Assembly: GCA_021203065.1 (NCBI GenBank)
Contig: JAJQBX010000025.1
Location: 1 to 64,000, forward strand
Direction of reading: 5' to 3'
DNA from: Oscillospiraceae bacterium
GTDB lineage: Bacteria > Bacillota > Clostridia > Oscillospirales > Ruminococcaceae
DNA length: 64,000 nucleotides
The position numbers were made by a program, and so were the translations under genes. Shown one piece after another: positions 51,473-59,489 of the stretch; position 1 is the first letter of the stretch; every line of letters begins with the position of its first letter. The notes under the pieces are model-generated. The model saw nothing but the letters and a program-made list of their open reading frames with translations, was not told where the DNA came from and did not search any database.

Positions 51473-51997
51473 TCACACCTTAACAATATACCCAGCCTTT
51501 CTCTCCGCCGCAGGTCTTACTCCCTCCGGTTCGCCATAGCCTAAGATCACGTTTCCAACGCCGACATAGTCGCCCTCGATGCCCCATTTCTTAAGAAGAG
51601 CCTTGCCCTCAGGCATGTCGAATACTTCACGGGCTCTGTAGATGTAGCAGGAATCGACCCCGACGGCGTGTGCGGCGTTCAGGATATTTCCTATTACCAT
51701 ATTTCCGTCGTCACGTCCGGTCGGAAAGTCTGCAGGCACCAAAACGACGACAACCGTCGGTGCACCGTAAAGCGGGTCAATGCCCTCTCTTCCCATTACG
51801 GAGGCGTTGAGTCTTGAAAGCTCATCCCGGTCAGCCTTGTTCTGAACTGCGACGATAACCGGGCTCTGCTTGCCCATTCCCGTCGGCGCATAAGTTCCAG
51901 CCTCCAAAATCGTATCGAGCTCAGTTTCTTTGATCTGCTCCGGGCGATACTTCCGGCAGCTTCTTCTGGTCAATAAGTCCTGTAATGTTTCTTTCAT
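51473..51997 (-). CDS. Nitroreductase family protein
   Basis: 174 residues, FMN-dependent NAD(P)H oxidoreductase fold. 'RRSCRKYRPEQIKETELDTI' is the N-terminal FMN-binding Arg region, 'AGTYAPTGMGKQSPVIVAVQ' the Ser/Thr loop and 'GVGNVILGYGEPEG' the C-terminal FMN loop. Short forms like this are common in anaerobes; the substrate (nitro compounds, flavins, quinones) is unknown. The start at 51997 has GGAGGT about 7 bases upstream. It stands alone between repeat copy h and the hydrolase gene. Confidence 0.9.
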   Translation of the reverse strand: MKETLQDLLTRRSCRKYRPEQIKETELDTILEAGTYAPTGMGKQSPVIVAVQNKADRDELSRLNASVMGREGIDPLYGAPTVVVVLVPADFPTGRDDGNMVIGNILNAAHAVGVDSCYIYRAREVFDMPEGKALLKKWGIEGDYVGVGNVILGYGEPEGVRPAAERKAGYIVKV

Positions 51998-52094
51998 GAT
52001 TGATACCTCCAATTTTTGTTATATAGTAAACTATTCTGCTTGTGCTATTTTTTTGCAAATACTCTCTCCGCCTCAAAATACCATTCCCCGAATA

Positions 52095-53816
52095 TCAGAA
52101 CATCGAAATCAGTGCCGCACTGTTTATCATAAGAAGCTGGAAGAGAACAGCCGTCAGGATTGCGGCAATAAGGCGGTTTCCGGTGCGGTGTCTTACAAAC
52201 GTGCCAATCGGAATGCAGAGAATGTACATGAGCAGAACGTTGACAATCTGCCCGATGAGCCCCGAATAGCTCTTTATTACGAGATAGAAGAGAACAAAGA
52301 GGAAGAGCGGAACATACTGAATCAGGCTATATAAGAACCTCGTGCCTCTTCCTGCACCGGCATTTTCGAGCATATCCTGTTCCGTTCCGGAGACATAGTA
52401 GCCGATGGTCATCAGTGCACCGTTGAAGATAAGCCAGAAGAGCCTCCAGTTCAGCGGCATCAGCCGGTACATCGAAGCTCTCAGGACGTACCATGCGAAT
52501 ATGCATAAAAGCGCAACGATTCCGAAGCACCATAGATTATGCTTCCAGTCGGATCTGGTCTTAAGTGTGGGCTTGGGGAGCTTGCCGGAAGTACCCTTGA
52601 AAGTGCCCTTACGATAGGCTATAAGCATCACAAGACCATAGCCTGCGATGAAGCACATGTAGGGGATATTCATTATCGGGCTTCCGAAAGGCATCGCTAC
52701 GCATATACAGCAGATGACAAACGCCATCAGAATTCCCGGAATCCACATAATGAGCTTTCTTATGAGGAACGACTTTGAGTTTTCAAGCACCGGCAGGCTT
52801 TCGCCCTCGGTGGTAATCTTTGAGCCCATATTCAGCCCATAGAGAAGAGTGAAAATGCCGATAAGTGCGCTGAACCAGCCGACATAGACAAGCCGCATGA
52901 GCCCTGCATTGAAGCTTGACTCAGTCCCGGTTATGTCTTCAACTGCCTCGTTCACAAACTCTGCGAACTTGGCTGAGTACATCTGATAGGAGTGAAGAAC
53001 TCCCGATGTGACGCCGACGGTTATCTTACTTCCATAGCTGTTGACCTGCGAGTCGGTGTAAACTCCGCTTTCAGGAACATCAGTCGCACCAAGACGTTCA
53101 TAGATAGCTAAAATATCCTTATCAGAAACAATATCGTCGGCGGTTGAGCCGTAGAGATAGACGTTTGTGCCCTTGATGAAGCTTGAATCATAGGAAGCCC
53201 AAGGCTCTTCCTCAGCGTCGGTAGTCCCGGCAAAGAGGCTCGCCTGAGCGTTGGCGTAATAGTTGACCTCGGGAGCTATCAGGATGACGTTCTCGATATT
53301 TCGCTTGGTGACGGTTGTCTCCGCCTCCGGGTTGTTATAGTCCTGCAAAAGCCTTAGGATCGAGCGCCCGCCCATCGAGTGTCCGACCAAGATTATGTGG
53401 TCATAGTCGATGCCGGTTCGCTCGTGCAGAACCTCGATAGCGTCGGCAATTTCGACTGCGATGTCGTCGGTTTTTGCGTTGTCAAAGCCGATTGTTCCGT
53501 TCGATCCGCCCTGACCGGAATAGTCAAAGCTCATGACGGTCATGCCGTTAGAGGTGAAGAGGTTCGCAAGCGGTCTCCACTTCTGCCTGTCGCAGGAGTA
53601 GCCGGGGCAGATGAGGACCGCATATTCAGCGTCTTCCTCCTCCCAGATGGTGGCTTTCAGGGTCACCTCGTCGCCTTGATAGGTGGAGGTAAACGAGAAG
53701 GTCTCCTCACCCATTGTGTTCCAGTTGAGAATAGTAAAGCTCACGATGCTTATAACTATCGCCGCAATGCCTATGCCAATAAGAACTCTCTTGATTATAG
53801 TCTGCTTGTTTGTCAT
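52095..53816 (-). CDS. Membrane-anchored alpha/beta hydrolase with C-terminal TM domain
   Basis: 573 residues. One N-terminal TM, then a serine hydrolase domain (about 45-285): 'AVLICPGYSCDRQKWRPLAN', nucleophile elbow VGHSMGGRSILRLL, and 'VTSGVLHSYQMYS' with the His. Residues 300-573 hold six or so TM helices with short loops, unlike ordinary lipases. The hydrolase part would face outside. The pairing suggests action on lipids or peptides near the membrane, which is inference. AGAGGA lies before the ATG at 53816. It follows fRMsr by 17 bp. Confidence 0.82.
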   Translation of the reverse strand: MTNKQTIIKRVLIGIGIAAIVISIVSFTILNWNTMGEETFSFTSTYQGDEVTLKATIWEEEDAEYAVLICPGYSCDRQKWRPLANLFTSNGMTVMSFDYSGQGGSNGTIGFDNAKTDDIAVEIADAIEVLHERTGIDYDHIILVGHSMGGRSILRLLQDYNNPEAETTVTKRNIENVILIAPEVNYYANAQASLFAGTTDAEEEPWASYDSSFIKGTNVYLYGSTADDIVSDKDILAIYERLGATDVPESGVYTDSQVNSYGSKITVGVTSGVLHSYQMYSAKFAEFVNEAVEDITGTESSFNAGLMRLVYVGWFSALIGIFTLLYGLNMGSKITTEGESLPVLENSKSFLIRKLIMWIPGILMAFVICCICVAMPFGSPIMNIPYMCFIAGYGLVMLIAYRKGTFKGTSGKLPKPTLKTRSDWKHNLWCFGIVALLCIFAWYVLRASMYRLMPLNWRLFWLIFNGALMTIGYYVSGTEQDMLENAGAGRGTRFLYSLIQYVPLFLFVLFYLVIKSYSGLIGQIVNVLLMYILCIPIGTFVRHRTGNRLIAAILTAVLFQLLMINSAALISMF

Positions 53817-53833
53817 ATTAAATCCTCTATCCG

Positions 53834-54301
53834 TCAAATATTATTTAAAGAGCGTTCCCATGCAAGCTCAATTATCTTGGCAGAGAGCATAAGCCCGTTT
53901 AAATCAGTTTCCGTAAATCTCCCTGTTGTCGGGCTGTCTATGTCCAAGACCCCGACAATTTTGCCGTTTGCGTGAAGTGGAATCACAATTTCTGAGTTCG
54001 AAGCTGAATCGCAGGCGATATGCCCGGGGAACTGGTGAACATCCCTGACAAGCTGGGCTTTGTCCTCCATTACAGCCGTCCCGCAGACGCCCTTTCCGAC
54101 AGGAATTCTTATGCATGCAGGCTTCCCCTGAAACGGTCTGAGAACCAGAGTATCTCCCATAAGCTCATAGAATCCAGTCCAGTTTACATCCTCAAGACTT
54201 TCATAAATCGCCGCACTGGCGTTGGATAAATTCGCAATCAGGTCGTTTTCGCCGTCTGTAAGAGCCTTGACCGAAGCGGCGAGAAGTTCATATTTTCCCA
54301 T
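53834..54301 (-). CDS. Free methionine-(R)-sulfoxide reductase (GAF domain)
   Basis: 155 residues. Reduces free Met-R-sulfoxide to methionine using thioredoxin. The single GAF domain has the family signature VNWTGFYELMGDTLVLRPFQ, then VGKGVCGTAV (Cys) and 'HIACDSASNSEIVIPL' (Cys), the redox cysteines, and LDIDSPTTGRF. GGGGTGATCTG precedes the ATG at 54301. The upstream lipoprotein gene ends just 4 bp away, so the two are likely coupled. Confidence 0.92.
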   Translation of the reverse strand: MGKYELLAASVKALTDGENDLIANLSNASAAIYESLEDVNWTGFYELMGDTLVLRPFQGKPACIRIPVGKGVCGTAVMEDKAQLVRDVHQFPGHIACDSASNSEIVIPLHANGKIVGVLDIDSPTTGRFTETDLNGLMLSAKIIELAWERSLNNI

Positions 54302-54305
54302 CAGA

Positions 54306-54914
54306 TCACCCCAACATCGCAATAATTTCGTCCGGAGTGACGGTGTAGCCGTCGATGGTGGTTATGATGATGAAGCACATATAGTCGTCGATGCGTCTGA
54401 CCAAGAACGCCTGCGTCATGTCATAGCCGCTCTCCTCAACCGTTCCGACCGCCTCATAATAGGTGTTGCCGCCTATCTCGACAGTGGTGATGTCTCCGAA
54501 AGTATATCCCGAAGCGACGCACTGATTGACAAGCTCTTCGGCGTAATCCTCGCTCGAATAGGAAGTTCCGTCAGTGGCAAGGGTGAGGTTCTCAAAGCCC
54601 ACGATGAGGTTCGCACCCGTTTCGTCCATAGCCATAGCGGTGTAAAGCGTCTGAACCCTTGAAAGGACATTCTGACGCCTCTTCTCGGTGTCGACCGAAT
54701 CCTCCGAAATGTCCATCATTTCAAGAAGCTCCGAATCGTCATAAAAGGTCCACGATGAGGGCGGCGAGAAAGTGAAGTCGGCATACTCGTTGGTATAAAC
54801 CCCATCGGTAACAGAGCCCATAACAGTATTCATATCAAGCTCTTTCGACCCACAGCCGGTCAGCAAAGCGAGAGCCATAACGAGACAGAGGGTGAATGCA
54901 AAAAATCTCTTCAT
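54306..54914 (-). CDS. Small lipoprotein, unknown function
   Basis: 202 residues. The signal peptide ends LTGC with Cys21. The rest is one domain with 'YADFTFSPPSSWTFYDDSEL' and 'GYDMTQAFLVRRIDDYMCFI', a pattern seen in photosystem II PsbP-like or DUF1795-type lipoproteins; membership is uncertain. AAAGGAAT lies before the ATG at 54914. It precedes fRMsr and the membrane hydrolase in one probable operon. No binding residues can be named. Confidence 0.7.
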   Translation of the reverse strand: MKRFFAFTLCLVMALALLTGCGSKELDMNTVMGSVTDGVYTNEYADFTFSPPSSWTFYDDSELLEMMDISEDSVDTEKRRQNVLSRVQTLYTAMAMDETGANLIVGFENLTLATDGTSYSSEDYAEELVNQCVASGYTFGDITTVEIGGNTYYEAVGTVEESGYDMTQAFLVRRIDDYMCFIIITTIDGYTVTPDEIIAMLG

Positions 54915-55015
54915 AGTGAAAATTCCTTTCAGGATAGGTGCTACTATAATAATAACCTATATTGAGGAAAAAATCAAGATACAGATTAGGGGATAATGCG
55001 TAATTCGCAACTAAC

Positions 55016-55234
55016 GGCGGGCGATGCGCCTCCCGTTGGTCGGCGCACCCCTCCACCACCGCACTTCGTGCGGCGGTCCCCCTCCCCTTATCAGGGGAGG
55101 CTATAACTGCCTCCAGACAAGGACCTGTGAGAGGATAAAAATGGCTCCCCTGTTAAGGGGAGCTGGCGCACGAAGTGCGACTGAGGGGTGCGCCGACCAA
55201 AGGGAGGCGCCGACTTGGCGACAGCCAAGTCGCT
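55016..55234. repeat. Hairpin repeat family R1, copy i (composite)
   Basis: GCGCCTCCCGTTGGTCGGCG, CCCCTCCACCACCGC, ACTTCGTGCGG, CCTCCCCTTA..AGGGGAGG, a spacer, GGCTCCCCT/AGGGGAGC, GCGCACGAAGTGCG, ACTGAGGGGT, GCGCCGACC...GGCGCCG, CGACTTGGC/GCCAAGTCG. It ends at the stop codon of the DUF4179 gene at 55233. Confidence 0.85.
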
Positions 55235-56252
55235 ATTGGAGTTCTATAATTTCCTCCCCAATCTTAATCGCCACCACCTCATCAAGATCTATGGGCACTG
55301 CCCAGTCATAGCGGGCTGTGGCGAGACCATCGTCGGAGTTTCCTATCGAGGATGCGTAAGTGGTGCGTATTTCAGTGCCGCTTTCTGTAATGGCATAGAT
55401 GTTGCTGAAGCGGAAGCCGCTCGGGTATATGTCATATGACGGATAGTCGTACACGGCATACAGCGTGAATTCGGAGAAGGACAGCTCGTATATTCCCGAC
55501 CATGTTTCGGGGATAGCAAGCTCTATAGTGTGGGTTTCCGTTCTCTCAAGAGTGAATTCGAAGTCCCACACTCCGCCGTTGAAAGTGCCGGTAAGTCCGG
55601 TGTCCTCGGCATAGTAGGCGCAGAAGTCCTCAAAGTGCAGAGTGACGTTGACAGGCTCGTCGCCGTCTTCGATTTCAAAGGTAGCTCTCATCATGAGGCA
55701 GACTCTGCCGTTTTCATCCGTATACTGCCATGATGTGCCGACGTTTGAGAACCGGGTGATAGGGGCATTGAGCTCTATGGCGGCGGTTTTGAAGCTTGTA
55801 CCGGCAGACACATTCGGAGCAAACTTTGCGTCGTCGCTCTCAACATAGATGAGGACATATATGATGTCATCGCCCATGGCTGCCGAATCGATGGTCACGG
55901 TAACGCCCTCCGAGCTCTGGCAAAGTCCTATATACTGGCTGAGGCTTGCAATGGTTTCATACTGGGCGTCGCTCATCTCTTCACCGGTGTAATTTTCCCA
56001 ACGATCTCTGAACCAGCCGTCGATGCTGTCGCTGGCGGCTATGAAGCCGGCACCCATCAGGAGTACTGCCGTAACCACCGCCAAGAGCACTATCGGGAGC
56101 TTCCGATAAACTTTCTTTATGATAATATTTTCTCTTCCAAGCTTGTTGTTCGTGAGGGCGCAGACCCGATTGTCGCTTGAAGACGGCGAGTCCTTCAGGC
56201 TTATGCTTTCATCGCTGTAGCAGTCGAAAATGTCTTTAAGATTCATGTTCAC
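55233..56252 (-). CDS. DUF4179-type membrane regulator (partner of ECF sigma at 56249)
   Basis: 339 residues. Cytoplasmic part (about 1-48) with 'DIFDCYSDESISLKDSPSSS', one TM (LPIVLLAVVTAVLLMGAGF), then the outer domain with 'TVTIDSAAMGDDIIYVLIYV' typical of DUF4179 proteins and a C-terminal strand region (IDLDEVVAIKIGEEIIEL). By position it is the likely anti-sigma partner of the ECF factor. GTG at 56252 overlaps the sigma stop (GTGA), with GGAGG nine bases upstream. Paralogue of the gene at 57202 but with only one outer unit. Confidence 0.85.
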   Translation of the reverse strand: MNMNLKDIFDCYSDESISLKDSPSSSDNRVCALTNNKLGRENIIIKKVYRKLPIVLLAVVTAVLLMGAGFIAASDSIDGWFRDRWENYTGEEMSDAQYETIASLSQYIGLCQSSEGVTVTIDSAAMGDDIIYVLIYVESDDAKFAPNVSAGTSFKTAAIELNAPITRFSNVGTSWQYTDENGRVCLMMRATFEIEDGDEPVNVTLHFEDFCAYYAEDTGLTGTFNGGVWDFEFTLERTETHTIELAIPETWSGIYELSFSEFTLYAVYDYPSYDIYPSGFRFSNIYAITESGTEIRTTYASSIGNSDDGLATARYDWAVPIDLDEVVAIKIGEEIIELQ

Positions 56253-56809
56253 TTTGCAAGACCTCCTTTCTCAAGAATTTCTTTGAGACTGTCCCGCCCC
56301 CGGCGTAGTCTCGACTTGACCGTCTCAATATTCGTCCCGGTCTCCTCCGAGATTTTCGTCACCGTCTGGTTGTAGAAGTAGTACCTTATGACCGTCTCCC
56401 GCTCGTGCTTCTTAAGCTTCTTAAGAGCATGCCTGAGCTCCCGAGCCTGTTCTTCTTTTTCGAGATTCAGAAACTCTTCGGAGACTTGGACGAAATCTTC
56501 CAAATCTTCGCCGATTCTCTCATCAAGACTCTCAGTCAGAAGCCTCTGTGCCCGTATGTAGTTCTTCGCCTTGTTTCTTGAGACAGCCCCGAGCCAGCCT
56601 TTTAGATGAGAGGAGGTGAGCTTACCCCGGTTCTGCCACAGCTCAAAGAACACATCCGCCGCCAGCTCTTCAATAACCGCAGTATTACTGAAATCCCTCA
56701 GCTGATTGGCTATAACCGTTGAAACATACCGGTTGTACTTGAAAATAATCTCGCTGAGAACATCCTCATCCCCGTTCCGAAGCCTTTTCACAAGCCTTTG
56801 ATCGTCCAT
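56249..56809 (-). CDS. ECF-type RNA polymerase sigma factor
   Basis: 186 residues from the ATG at 56809. Region 2: 'LSEIIFKYNRYVSTVIANQL' and 'AVIEELAADVFFELWQNRGK'; region 4: 'LKKHERETVIRYYFYNQTVT' and 'ISEETGTNIETVKSRLRRGR'. Very close in sequence to the sigma at 58677 (shared VIANQLRDF, EELxADVFFELWxNR, ETGTNxxTVKxRLxRGR). Coupled to a DUF4179 gene by a GTGA overlap. Its promoter element matches those of the other two ECF genes in the window, so autoregulation is likely. Confidence 0.93.
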   Translation of the reverse strand: MDDQRLVKRLRNGDEDVLSEIIFKYNRYVSTVIANQLRDFSNTAVIEELAADVFFELWQNRGKLTSSHLKGWLGAVSRNKAKNYIRAQRLLTESLDERIGEDLEDFVQVSEEFLNLEKEEQARELRHALKKLKKHERETVIRYYFYNQTVTKISEETGTNIETVKSRLRRGRDSLKEILEKGGLAK

Positions 56810-56844
56810 CACTCACCCTCACTTTCTTTTGGATTCATTATAAG

Positions 56845-56872
56845 AGACACCGGATTTTTGCATTTGGGTGCA
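56845..56872 (-). promoter_or_regulatory. Predicted ECF promoter (sigma at 56249)
   Basis: On the minus strand TGCACC, 16 bp, GTGTCT, then CTTATAATGAA. Same form as 29016-29043 and 59278-59305. Confidence 0.55.
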
Positions 56873-56934
56873 GAAATCTGAATTTATTTTAGCAGATACG
56901 AGGAAGGAAGTCCAGATGCGCCGGCATATCCATC

Positions 56935-57187
56935 AGTCGGCTACGACGACTTGCGTCGTCTCCGCCGACGCGCCTCCCTTCGGTCGGCGCACCTCTCCAC
57001 CACCGCACTTCGTGCGGCGGTCCCCCTCCCCTTATCAGGGGAGGCTATGACTGCCTCCAGACAAGAACCTGTGAGAGGATAAAAATGGCTCCCCTTGATA
57101 AGGGGAGCTGTCAGCCGCAGGCTGACTGAGAGGTGCTGTTTTAGGCGAAGCCTAAAACAGCGCAGTTCGCCGTAAGGCGAACTGCTT
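56935..57187. repeat. Hairpin repeat family R1, copy j (composite)
   Basis: Fills most of the 390-bp gap between the two ECF modules. ACGACG/CGTCGT, GCGCCTCCC..GGTCGGCGC, module B, the spacer shared with copy i, module A (GGCTCCCCTT/AAGGGGAGC, CAGCCGCAGGCTG, ACTGAGAGGT), then GCTGTTTTAGGC/GCCTAAAACAGC and GCAGTTCGCC/GGCGAACTGC. Confidence 0.85.
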
Positions 57188-57201
57188 GCACTGCCAGTAG
57201 G

Positions 57202-58680
57202 TCACCCAACCTCAATAACCGTCCCCTCAATCATCTCTCCGAACACATCCACAAAGTAGAGATAATCTACTTCGTCAAGGTCAATGATCACTGCCCACTG
57301 ACGGTACCAGTGCTCTTCGTCGCCGTCTGAGGGTGTAAGACCGTCTACGATTCCGGTGTACTGCCAGCCACCCTCGGTGGCAACCTCGCTTCCGTCTTTC
57401 ATGACGGCAATCACGTTGAGTGCTCCTTTGCTGAAATCAACCACTGAGGTGTCGATGAGGTAGTTCACGCCGAACTCAGAAATCGTAAATTCAGAAATTC
57501 CCTCGATGCCGGTATCTATAGTGACATAGGTGACGTCCGCAACATCGACCGTGAAGTCAATAGTCCAAGGACCGCCGATAAAGACCTTGTTGCCGTCGTC
57601 ATCGTAATAGTACACTCTGCCATAACTGAATGAGCAGTCAAGTGTTTCAACGTCATCGCCAATGGTGCTGTATTGGGCGATGTAGAGTGAATAGTATGCG
57701 CCGTCCTGAACATAATCCCAGCCAGACCGGTGACCATAAGACGCCATGTTTGCGTTATCAATGTCGAAGATAACTCGCTCAAAGTACCATTCCGCCCCTG
57801 AATCCAGCATCTCCATAAAGCTCTCGCCCTCAACCTTGACGAGGAAGTACATCTCATTCTTGCTAGCAATAGCAGAGTCGATGGTGACTGTGATGTCCGA
57901 TTCAATAACTCCGGAGGCGTCTATTTCCTGAGCGGAGTCGGTCGTCGAGCTATCGGTGGTATCTTCGGTATCTTCACTCACATCAACCGTGAAATCAAAG
58001 CTCCATGAACCGTTTATGACCACGTCATCATCCTCTTCATAGTCGGAATGAAGTGCGCCCATGCGGAGCGAGCAGGTCAGCGTTGTGACATCCTCAGGCA
58101 GGGTATCATAGCTGCATTCCCAGAGCCAATAGTAAACGCCGTCCTCTTCGTAACGCCAGTCAACATGGCTGCTGTAAGCGGCAATCTCAGCATTTTCTAT
58201 GCCAAAGTAGAAATGCTCAAAGTACCAGTATTCGCCCTCAACAAGTACGTCTTTGAGGCTTTCACCCTCCATCCTGAGGAGGAAGTACATTTCGTCCTTG
58301 CTTGCCATCGCAGAGTCGATGGTAACGGTAATGTCGTTTGAAATCTGACTTGAGTCTATCTCCTGACTGAATTCGTCGATAACCTCAAGCTGTCCCTGAG
58401 ACATCTCGTTGCCGGTCAGCTCCTGCCAACGGCTTTGGAAGAAGCTTGTCAGGCTGTTGCCGGCAGCCGCAAACCCCGCCCCCATCAGCAGCACTGCCGC
58501 AATCACTACAGCAAGCACCACCGGCAGTCTTCTATGTTTATTCTCCATAAAAACGTTTTCCTTTCCCGCCTTGGTATTCGCCAAAGCATAAATCCTGTCA
58601 CTGCTGACAGCGGGAGTCTTCCTGAGCCTGATTTTCTCCTCACTGTAGCAGTCGAGAATATCGCTATAAAGTTTTTTCAC
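57202..58680 (-). CDS. DUF4179-type membrane regulator with duplicated outer domain
   Basis: 492 residues. Cytoplasmic part 'DILDCYSEEKIRLRKTPAVS', one TM (LPVVLAVVIAAVLLMGAGF), then two related outer units starting 'ISNDITVTIDSAMASKDEMY' and 'IESDITVTIDSAIASKNEMY', joined by a Ser/Thr/Asp linker (EDTEDTTDSSTTDS). The C-terminus has a strand region like its paralogue (IDLDEVDYLYFVDVFGEMIE). GTG at 58680 overlaps the sigma stop. Probable anti-sigma partner of the sigma at 58677. The duplication distinguishes it from the one-unit paralogue at 55233. Confidence 0.85.
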   Translation of the reverse strand: MKKLYSDILDCYSEEKIRLRKTPAVSSDRIYALANTKAGKENVFMENKHRRLPVVLAVVIAAVLLMGAGFAAAGNSLTSFFQSRWQELTGNEMSQGQLEVIDEFSQEIDSSQISNDITVTIDSAMASKDEMYFLLRMEGESLKDVLVEGEYWYFEHFYFGIENAEIAAYSSHVDWRYEEDGVYYWLWECSYDTLPEDVTTLTCSLRMGALHSDYEEDDDVVINGSWSFDFTVDVSEDTEDTTDSSTTDSAQEIDASGVIESDITVTIDSAIASKNEMYFLVKVEGESFMEMLDSGAEWYFERVIFDIDNANMASYGHRSGWDYVQDGAYYSLYIAQYSTIGDDVETLDCSFSYGRVYYYDDDGNKVFIGGPWTIDFTVDVADVTYVTIDTGIEGISEFTISEFGVNYLIDTSVVDFSKGALNVIAVMKDGSEVATEGGWQYTGIVDGLTPSDGDEEHWYRQWAVIIDLDEVDYLYFVDVFGEMIEGTVIEVG

Positions 58681-59231
58681 TTTGTGAGACCTCCCTTTTC
58701 GAGTATTTCTCTGAGCTTAGCCCGTCCTCTTTGAAGTCTTGTCTTGACGGTGGCGACGTTGGTGCCGGTTTCTTCCGATATTTGCGTAACCGTCTGGTTA
58801 TAATAGTAGTACCGAAGAAGCACCTCACGCTCAGATTTCTTGAGCCTGTCAAGAGCTGCCTTGATTTCTTTCGCTTGCTCCTCTTTCTCGAGACCTAAGA
58901 AATCGTCCGTCATGTCGATGAGATTCTCAAAGTCGCTGTCGTCAAGGCTCTCAAAGACAAGCTTCTGGGAGCGTATGTAGTTCTTCGCCTTGTTTCTCGC
59001 AACGGCTGAGAGCCAGCCCCGGAGGTGCGAGGTGTTAAGGCTCTCCCTGTTCCGCCAGAGTTCAAAGAACACATCCGCCGAAAGCTCTTCGATGACGGTG
59101 ACATTGTCGAAATCCCGGAGCTGGTTGGCGATAACCGCAGAAACGTAGCGGCTGTAGCCGGAAACTATCTCCCGAAAAGCCTCCTCGTCGCCCGAAACGA
59201 GCCGCCTAAGAAGCCTCTTATCGTCAATCAT
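58677..59231 (-). CDS. ECF-type RNA polymerase sigma factor
   Basis: 184 residues from the ATG at 59231, with GAGGTG upstream; earlier ATG/GTG codons overlap the ribosome site. Region 2 'FREIVSGYSRYVSAVIANQL' and 'TVIEELSADVFFELWRNRES'; region 4 'LKKSEREVLLRYYYYNQTVT' and 'ISEETGTNVATVKTRLQRGR'. Close paralogue of the sigma at 56249, with near-identical recognition helices, so the two may read overlapping promoters. Coupled to the DUF4179 gene by GTGA. Confidence 0.93.
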   Translation of the reverse strand: MIDDKRLLRRLVSGDEEAFREIVSGYSRYVSAVIANQLRDFDNVTVIEELSADVFFELWRNRESLNTSHLRGWLSAVARNKAKNYIRSQKLVFESLDDSDFENLIDMTDDFLGLEKEEQAKEIKAALDRLKKSEREVLLRYYYYNQTVTQISEETGTNVATVKTRLQRGRAKLREILEKGGLTK

Positions 59232-59277
59232 CACCATCACCTCTTTCGAATTGTATTGAAAACGTTTTCATACTTAT

Positions 59278-59305
59278 AGACACCGAATTTTTGGGGTTGG
59301 ATTCA
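59278..59305 (-). promoter_or_regulatory. Predicted ECF promoter (sigma at 58677)
   Basis: On the minus strand TGAATC, 16 bp, GTGTCT, then ATAAGTATGAA. A perfect GAAAACGTTTTC palindrome follows at 59258-59269 and may be a further regulatory site. Confidence 0.55.
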
Positions 59306-59317
59306 AAAAAATTTTAA

Positions 59318-59420
59318 ACCCCTCAGTCAGCTTCGCTGACAGCTCCCCTTTCAGGGGAGCCTATAAGTGCCTCCCCTGAAAGGGGAGGGGGACCGCCGGC
59401 GAAGCCGGTGGTGGAGGGGT
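59318..59420. repeat. Hairpin repeat family R1, copy k
   Basis: ACCCCTCAGTCAG-CTTCG-CTGACAGCTCCCCTTTCAGGGGAGCC (module A reversed), a 10-bp spacer, CCTCCCCTGAAAGGGGAGG then GGGACCGCC and GGCGAAGCCGGTGGTGGAG. Its last T is the first base of the dinB -35. Confidence 0.85.
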
Positions 59421-59448
59421 TGACAACTCCGAACAAAAGTGTTATAAT
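59420..59448 (+). promoter_or_regulatory. Sigma-A promoter of dinB
   Basis: TTGACA (59420-59425), 17 bp, TATAAT (59443-59448), 41 bp before the dinB start. Confidence 0.82.
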
Positions 59449-59475
59449 GGAACAAAAGTTAGGAACAAGGGTTCG
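59430..59475. promoter_or_regulatory. Three tandem LexA-like boxes
   Basis: CGAACAAAAGTGTT (59430-59443), GGAACAAAAGTTAG (59449-59462), GGAACAAGGGTTCG (59462-59475). The third is closest to the Firmicutes LexA consensus CGAACNNNNGTTCG. They overlap the promoter, so SOS control is likely. Confidence 0.65.
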
Positions 59476-59489
59476 GGAGGGCATACAAA

